From Methanoregulaceae archaeon (lineage in GTDB: Archaea; Halobacteriota; Methanomicrobia; Methanomicrobiales; Methanospirillaceae): 27,292 bases of DNA. Each line of letters begins with the position of its first letter. Position 1 is the first letter of the stretch. Location: assembly GCA_019695435.1 (NCBI GenBank), contig JACTVF010000002.1, positions 1 to 27,292 of the forward strand, in the 5' to 3' direction. The notes under the pieces are model-generated. The model worked only from the letters and a program-made list of their open reading frames with translations. It was not told the origin of the DNA and did no database searches. The position numbers were made by a program, and so were the translations under genes. Positions 22,589 to 27,292 of the stretch are shown here, piece by piece.

Positions 22589-23842
22589 TCAGAACGGATC
22601 TGCAACGAACGCAGTGGATGAAAGAATGTCGCCAAGCCCGGTCGTCTTGTGAATATTTTGTGAGATGTAGGTGGGGACGAACACCACAACCCGATCTCCA
22701 ACCCGGAAGATCCCCGGAGTCTCATCCGGACCAAACACTTCGCGGAGAGCAGCATACGCCAAAAGACCTTCCCGCGACAGGATCTGTTCATCCCCTCCCG
22801 CTGCTTCAGACGCCTGCTGTGCAGCAAAGAGGAGGGCATTCCGGGACAATTCAGGCTGCACGATTCCGGGTTTTATGAGGAGGAAATAATACCCGAATGT
22901 ATGGAAGTGAATCCGGGTCACACCCGTGGCATCTGCAAGGGAGATTGCATCACGCACGTATGTAACCGGTGAAGATGGCTGGACAGCCACAGATGCCGGA
23001 GCAGGCACTCGCAACACCTGCATGAATAACCCCAGTTCCTGTTCATTGAGCCCGATGCTGTCAGAATTCGGGATAATATGACGGAGCATCATCGCGAGAA
23101 CAGACCTTTTTACACCGGAAACGCACTCGACATGTGTCCGCATCAGGGGATTAACGCCGCGGATAAATTGGAGCTGCCGGGCTGCTGTGACAAATTCGTG
23201 TTCCGTTCGCAGGTACTGGTAGCCTGAGAGGAATGCACGCTTGCAGGAGGTAATTCTCTCTAAAAACGATTTCTCACATGCATCCGGGATGAGTACCGTT
23301 GATGGATCATGGACCGGCGACACGATAAACCGGTTGCTCCGGGGCACAACATCATCAGCCAGGGGCACCAGATCTGGAGTATATTCGAAAATGAGATGGA
23401 TGATGTCCGGATGATCGCCGACTCCTGATTCAAAAGTCAGGGGAATAACACCGGCATCCTCAAGTATATTACGGGTCCGGGGCCCGGCACCAGGTGCTGC
23501 ACAGGTGACCGGCGTGATGCCAAGGCACCGCATCTGAATTGCGGCAATTCCTGCCTGCCCCCCGATTGCGAGAGAACCCGATGCTGAAAAAAAATCTACA
23601 AGGTCATGGAAAACTAACTGTTCACTGACAAACACCTCATCGGCTGAACAGTAATGCATTGAATGTTTCAATCGGTCAAGAAAGAGACCGGCCCCCGGCA
23701 CGGTATGCTGCTCAAAGGACCTCAGCAGATCGGAGGTCACCGGAATAACCCGATCAATATTGACATTGAACCCGGTAATTACCGGACCCAGCTGCGGTTT
23801 TTGCAGGGATTGATACAGGTCCGCCCAAACGCCGGTGTACAC
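22589..23842 (-). CDS. ADP-dependent sugar kinase (phosphofructokinase/glucokinase)
   Basis: A 417-residue ribokinase-fold enzyme of the ADP_PFK_GK family (PF04587), phosphorylating fructose 6-phosphate and/or glucose with ADP as donor in the archaeal modified Embden-Meyerhof pathway. Visible motifs are GFNVNIDRV (sugar site), GGQAGIAA, HVECVSG and the catalytic-Asp motif TGLGDILSS near the C-terminus. Start chosen as GTG 23842 (VYTGVWADL) because AAGGTGGC lies six bases upstream; GTG 23863 would put seven residues before it with no site. TATA box CTTTATAATC at 23882-23891. Diverges from the phosphorylase, which shares its promoter region. Methanogen members are often bifunctional; specificity here is unproven. 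Confidence 0.9.
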   Translation of the reverse strand: MYTGVWADLYQSLQKPQLGPVITGFNVNIDRVIPVTSDLLRSFEQHTVPGAGLFLDRLKHSMHYCSADEVFVSEQLVFHDLVDFFSASGSLAIGGQAGIAAIQMRCLGITPVTCAAPGAGPRTRNILEDAGVIPLTFESGVGDHPDIIHLIFEYTPDLVPLADDVVPRSNRFIVSPVHDPSTVLIPDACEKSFLERITSCKRAFLSGYQYLRTEHEFVTAARQLQFIRGVNPLMRTHVECVSGVKRSVLAMMLRHIIPNSDSIGLNEQELGLFMQVLRVPAPASVAVQPSSPVTYVRDAISLADATGVTRIHFHTFGYYFLLIKPGIVQPELSRNALLFAAQQASEAAGGDEQILSREGLLAYAALREVFGPDETPGIFRVGDRVVVFVPTYISQNIHKTTGLGDILSSTAFVADPF

Positions 23843-23872
23843 AAAAACGCCACCTTGTCGCACGCCAGATAG

Positions 23873-23975
23873 GACGTCAGAAGATTATAAAGTTACTTTT
23901 GCGATCCTCTCTTTATTAAGCTCAATTGTCCTTCCAATAGTATTAACCATGACATTATCCAACCTGAATTCAGGA
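23873..23975. promoter_or_regulatory. Divergent promoters of the ADP-kinase and glucan phosphorylase
   Basis: CTTTATAATC on the minus strand (23882-23891) serves the kinase, and TTTATTAAG on the plus strand (23911-23919) serves the phosphorylase, with AGGAAGG (23972-23978) as its ribosome site. The boxes are about 30 bases apart. No copy of the glycogen-operon inverted repeat was found here. Confidence 0.45.
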
Positions 23976-23986
23976 AGGTTTCGCAC

Positions 23987-26158
23987 ATGACCGACAATAA
24001 GGACGGGATGATGGACAAATTCCCTCATGTTCCGGAACGGTTATCCGGTCTCATTGATCTGGCATACAATCTCTGGTGGAGCTGGCACCCGGAGGCACGG
24101 GTGCTCTTTAAGCAGATCAACCAGCAGGCATGGAAAAAAAATGTCCATAATCCTGTTAAAATGCTCCGGGACGTTCCCGTCGAATTTCTTGAACGTGTTC
24201 TTACGAATCCGGAATACCTCCGTCGTTATGACATCATCATGAACCATTTTAATCAATATATGACCCGTCATAACGGGTGGTTTTCGGAACAGTTTCCAAA
24301 AGGCAGATCTCTTACCATTGCATATTTTTCTGCGGAGTACGGCCTTCACCACTCACTTCCCTTTTATGCCGGCGGCCTCGGATTTCTGGCGGGGGACCAC
24401 TTAAAAGAATGCAGCGACCTGGGTGTTCCGCTGGTGGCCGTAGGATTCATGTACTCAGAAGGATACCTCCACCAGCATATCCGTCCCGATGGCTGGCAGG
24501 ATAATATCACTGAAGTGCTGGATCGTGATGCAGCACCGATTATAAGGGTCCTGAATACTTCCGGAGACCAGATGGTAATCCAGGTCCCTTTTATTGAACC
24601 TCCCATGTATGTCGCCGTGTGGAGGGTGAATGTTGGCAAGATACCGCTCTACCTGCTGGACACTGATATTTCCTTAAACACACCTGAAAACAGGACTATC
24701 TCCCATCGTCTTTACACGGAGCAGACTGAACAACGCCTGCGACAGGAAATAGTTCTCGGGATCGGTGGACGCAAGGTGCTCAATGATCTGGGAATACAAT
24801 TTTCAGCCCTGCATCTCAACGAAGGGCATCCGGCGTTTGCCCAGTTGGAGCGGGTCAGGGAACGCGTGGAAAAAGGGATGTCATTTACGGCCGCCTTAAA
24901 AGAGGTGAAAGGGACGGCGGTCTTTACCACCCACACGCCGGTTCCTGCCGGGAATGATATTTTCTCCCTGGATCTCATGGACAAATATTTTTCCCGGTAC
25001 TATGACCAGCTTGGCATTAACCGGGACACATTTTTTGAGCTCGGGCACCATCCCTGTGATCCGGGAACCGGTTTTAACATGACCGCGTTTGCACTCAGGC
25101 TAACCCAATACCATAACGGGGTGTCAAAAAAACATGGCATGGTTGCCCGGGAGATGTGGCGCTGCATGTGGCCTGATCTTCCGGAACAGGAGGTCCCCAT
25201 CGACCATATTACCAACGGGGTTCACATACCGACATGGCTGAATCCCCGTATGGAAAATCTCTATTCAAAATATTTCAAGTCCGTAGATCCCCAGTGGCAG
25301 ATGAATCATGATAACCCGGAGATCTGGCAGATGATCGATGAGATCCCGGATAAAGCGCTCTGGGAGGAACATGTATGGCTGAAACAAAAGCTCCTCAACA
25401 GGATCCGGGAACGGAAGCGGATAAAATGGGAGAGCCATCTCAATGAACCCGGCAATCTTGTCGCAGAGGGCCTGATGCTCAACCCCTCTGTCCTCACCAT
25501 CGGGTTTGCCCGTCGTTTTTCTGCTTACAAACGGGCAGACCTCATTTTTCATGATCCGGCCCGTCTCCAGCGGATCCTCAACAATCCCTGGCGTCCAGTG
25601 CAGATTATTTTTGCCGGAAAAGCACATCCTGCCGATGATGAGGGGAAACTAATTCTGAAACGGATCTATGAATTTGCCCAGCAGCCGGAATTTGGTGGTC
25701 GGATCGGTTTTGTCGAAGATTATGGGGAACAGATGGCCCAGTATATGGTTCACGGGGTGGATGTCTGGATGAATAACCCCATACCCCCCATGGAAGCCTG
25801 CGGGACGAGTGGCATGAAGGCTTCATTAAACGGCGTACTCAATTTGAGTATTCTTGATGGGTGGTGGATTGAAGGATATAATGGCAATAATGGCTGGGCT
25901 TTTAGCGGGGCCACCACTCCCGAATCACGGGATGCATCTGACGCCGCTGCCATGTATACCCTGCTTGAAAACGAGATAGTTCCTCTCTATTACTCTGCTT
26001 TTATTGACGGAATACCCCACGGCTGGGTAAAGATGATGAAGGAATCCATAAAAAGCACCAGTGCATCATTTTCAGCCCGCCGTATGGTCAAAGAATATGT
26101 CAATAAGTACTACCCTTCTCTTCTCGCATGTGCGGAAAACGAGTGCACCATCCAATAA
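23987..26158 (+). CDS. glgP: Alpha-glucan (glycogen/maltodextrin) phosphorylase, GT35
   Basis: A 723-residue PLP-dependent phosphorylase releasing glucose 1-phosphate from alpha-1,4-glucans. The N-terminus has the DUF3417-type LAYNLWWSWHPEA, then IAYFSAEYG, GGLGFLAGDH, LNEGHPAF, FTTHTPVPAGND and RRFSAYKR; the PLP lysine is K611 in GTSGMKAS. This is the shorter bacterial/archaeal form without the regulatory N-terminal site of animal enzymes. ATG 23987 has AGGAAGG upstream; ATGs a few codons in (GMMDK) are less likely. Its product needs phosphoglucomutase (not in the window) to reach the ADP-kinase step encoded divergently. Confidence 0.95.
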   Translation: MTDNKDGMMDKFPHVPERLSGLIDLAYNLWWSWHPEARVLFKQINQQAWKKNVHNPVKMLRDVPVEFLERVLTNPEYLRRYDIIMNHFNQYMTRHNGWFSEQFPKGRSLTIAYFSAEYGLHHSLPFYAGGLGFLAGDHLKECSDLGVPLVAVGFMYSEGYLHQHIRPDGWQDNITEVLDRDAAPIIRVLNTSGDQMVIQVPFIEPPMYVAVWRVNVGKIPLYLLDTDISLNTPENRTISHRLYTEQTEQRLRQEIVLGIGGRKVLNDLGIQFSALHLNEGHPAFAQLERVRERVEKGMSFTAALKEVKGTAVFTTHTPVPAGNDIFSLDLMDKYFSRYYDQLGINRDTFFELGHHPCDPGTGFNMTAFALRLTQYHNGVSKKHGMVAREMWRCMWPDLPEQEVPIDHITNGVHIPTWLNPRMENLYSKYFKSVDPQWQMNHDNPEIWQMIDEIPDKALWEEHVWLKQKLLNRIRERKRIKWESHLNEPGNLVAEGLMLNPSVLTIGFARRFSAYKRADLIFHDPARLQRILNNPWRPVQIIFAGKAHPADDEGKLILKRIYEFAQQPEFGGRIGFVEDYGEQMAQYMVHGVDVWMNNPIPPMEACGTSGMKASLNGVLNLSILDGWWIEGYNGNNGWAFSGATTPESRDASDAAAMYTLLENEIVPLYYSAFIDGIPHGWVKMMKESIKSTSASFSARRMVKEYVNKYYPSLLACAENECTIQ

Positions 26159-26325
26159 CTTTTTCTGGCAGGATATGAATATACAAGAATATTTCAGGTA
26201 AAACTACCGGGCCGGCTGTTTTTAACCAGGGTGAAATTTTAATGCCGGGCATTCATGAACGATGAAAAAACACGGCACAAAGCCGGTGAAAGATAAAAAG
26301 AGAGAGATCAGAAAAATCCCTGTTT

Positions 26326-26523
26326 TTAGCATTCATCCAGCATTGTTTTGACCATTTTCATGGTTTCAATCTTGAACTGGAAGTGCTTGATCATACCTTC
26401 TTTCATCATGATCTTTGCATCGAGCATACGCTTCATCAAGGTCATTTTCTGATCATCGTTCAGCGTTTCCCATATCTCAGTCATGAGCATTTCCTGCTGC
26501 TGCATCATTCCCTGTCCATGCAT
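26326..26523 (-). CDS. Small Met-rich helical protein
   Basis: A 65-residue protein of unknown function, very rich in Met and Lys (MHGQGMMQQQEMLM at the start, then KMTLMKRMLDAKIMMKEGMI). It is predicted almost wholly helical with a C-terminal DEC. Start is chosen as ATG 26523, with AGGAG eleven bases upstream; an upstream ATG at 26619 adds 32 residues of uneven character. A run of Met/His could bind soft metals or act as an oxidant sink, but that is speculation. Lies opposite the phosphorylase and is separated from it by 167 bases. Confidence 0.5.
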   Translation of the reverse strand: MHGQGMMQQQEMLMTEIWETLNDDQKMTLMKRMLDAKIMMKEGMIKHFQFKIETMKMVKTMLDEC

Positions 26524-26727
26524 AGTGTATCCAACTCCTGATTCCGGTAAACCGGACTGACCCCTGTTTTTATCGGACAGGAAAATAAAATTTTGTTCGG
26601 CTTTCAGCGGGTGTGACAAAATTTGGAGAGTATTTAGCTTTGTTCATCTGGTAAATTTCGGGGACCTGAACCAAAGTTTTACCAGGATTAACCTTTTTCC
26701 GTGCCATTGGGTGCATTCACCCGGGGA

Positions 26728-26997
26728 TCAGAAACCTGATCTGATTTCGGTAAATATTTTGTGCGTCATGGAAATGATCCACCGGCGATTCAGGAACAGG
26801 TGGAGCAAGACGAGCAGCCCCAGCACAATGCCGGACCAGTCATGGAGGTTGGAGATCAGTGCCGAGGGGAGAACCACCTCGGTCAGACCAGTCAGCTGCA
26901 ACAGTATGGTGAATTTCAAAAGCCCGGTGACAAAACAAACGAAAAAGGTAATACCCATTGCGAGATCGACGAGCCCTTTGAGTATTATTTTGTCCAT
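26728..26997 (-). CDS. DUF4405-like small membrane protein (possible b-type haem protein)
   Basis: An 89-residue membrane protein with a hydrophobic helix (10-36) and another (54-72). The second half has HDWSG...LLHLFLNRRWI, which matches the DUF4405 pattern of a His pair suited to haem ligation, as in small cytochrome b-like subunits. Length is within the family's short range. The start ATG 26997 has no clear ribosome site. Not in an operon with neighbours. Role unknown; electron transfer is inferred from the histidines only. Confidence 0.66.
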   Translation of the reverse strand: MDKIILKGLVDLAMGITFFVCFVTGLLKFTILLQLTGLTEVVLPSALISNLHDWSGIVLGLLVLLHLFLNRRWIISMTHKIFTEIRSGF

Positions 26998-27141
26998 CGG
27001 ATCTTCGTTTACCCCTGCTCCCTCATATTGTTTTGTACGCGATTATGGAGCAGCAGATCCAAAAGTAAAATTATCTCATATTCTTGCGGAATAATACGGA
27101 TATTTGTTCTGGTCGTTTCAAAATTTGAAATATGACTTAAC

Positions 27142-27170
27142 CCTTTTTAAGTCCTTAAAAAGGTTTTTAT
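27142..27170. terminator. 9-bp AT-rich hairpin with T-tract
   Basis: CCTTTTTAA (27142-27150) pairs with TTAAAAAGG (27155-27163) around a GTCC loop, then TTTTTAT. It could be a terminator on either strand, or an operator for the downstream promoter at 27188. Confidence 0.4.
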
Positions 27171-27187
27171 TATTGTAATTTATCGAT

Positions 27188-27292
27188 CGTATATATCGGG
27201 ACTGTAAATCGCTATGATACGTGCATCTTTCTTCGGTAATACTGGCGGCGATACTGGCAGATGAGTAAAGGGAGCAGTAAAAAAACAAAAAC
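27188..27292 (+). CDS. Possible start of a gene cut by the window edge
   Basis: CGTATATATC at 27188-27197 is a strong TATA box. The first ATG within its range (27214) opens only 16 codons, while ATG 27261 opens a Lys/Ser-rich frame (MSKGSSKKTKN) that runs off the window with no stop, though it has no clear ribosome site. Coordinates include the promoter; the coding part would begin at 27261. Product unknown. Confidence 0.3.

Overview
The window looks like a chromosomal segment of a euryarchaeal methanogen, most likely a Methanomicrobiales relative of Methanoregula. This is inference: no methanogenesis gene is present. Support comes from an ADP-dependent sugar kinase, a GH57 amylase, archaeal TATA boxes at about -25, short or absent leaders, GGTGA/GGAGG-type ribosome sites, and an AbrB/PIN toxin-antitoxin pair. 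There is no rRNA, intact tRNA or CRISPR array.

Layout. Positions 1-2640 are an eroded edge: a broken zinc-knuckle frame, a tRNA 3'-end remnant, an APC permease, an uncharacterised 170-residue protein and a possible coding remnant. Positions 2643-7825 look like a defence or accessory block: VapBC with 17-bp repeats in its promoter, an 808-residue Eco57I/TaqI-type adenine-methylase homologue whose catalytic NPPY motif reads APPPY, and a divergent 629-residue protein fusing a PD-(D/E)XK nuclease to a Schlafen-group-3 helicase. Positions 7836-9971 hold a DHA2-family MFS exporter and a small membrane protein. Positions 10476-14212, all on the minus strand, hold phosphoglycerate kinase, a membrane-anchored molybdopterin oxidoreductase (SUOX/YedY fold) and a two-gene ABC-2 exporter. 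Positions 14448-16397 hold a cytochrome b561-like membrane protein and a PF03640-repeat lipoprotein.

Positions 16791-26158 are a compact glycogen cluster. One minus-strand operon runs GH57 amylase, glycogen-synthase-like GT, second GT, debranching enzyme. Next to it an ADP-dependent kinase and an alpha-glucan phosphorylase diverge from a shared promoter region. Together they can build a glucan, debranch it, phosphorolyse it and send the sugar phosphate towards the modified Embden-Meyerhof pathway, in which the phosphoglycerate kinase also acts. The window ends with a Met-rich helical protein, a DUF4405-like haem-protein candidate and the possible start of another gene.

Best leads: the divergent methylase-homologue and nuclease-helicase pair (possible two-gene defence system), the 17-bp repeats at the vapBC promoter, inverted repeats that bracket the TATA boxes of the glycogen operon and of pgk, and haem-protein-like membrane proteins in a lineage usually regarded as cytochrome-free.
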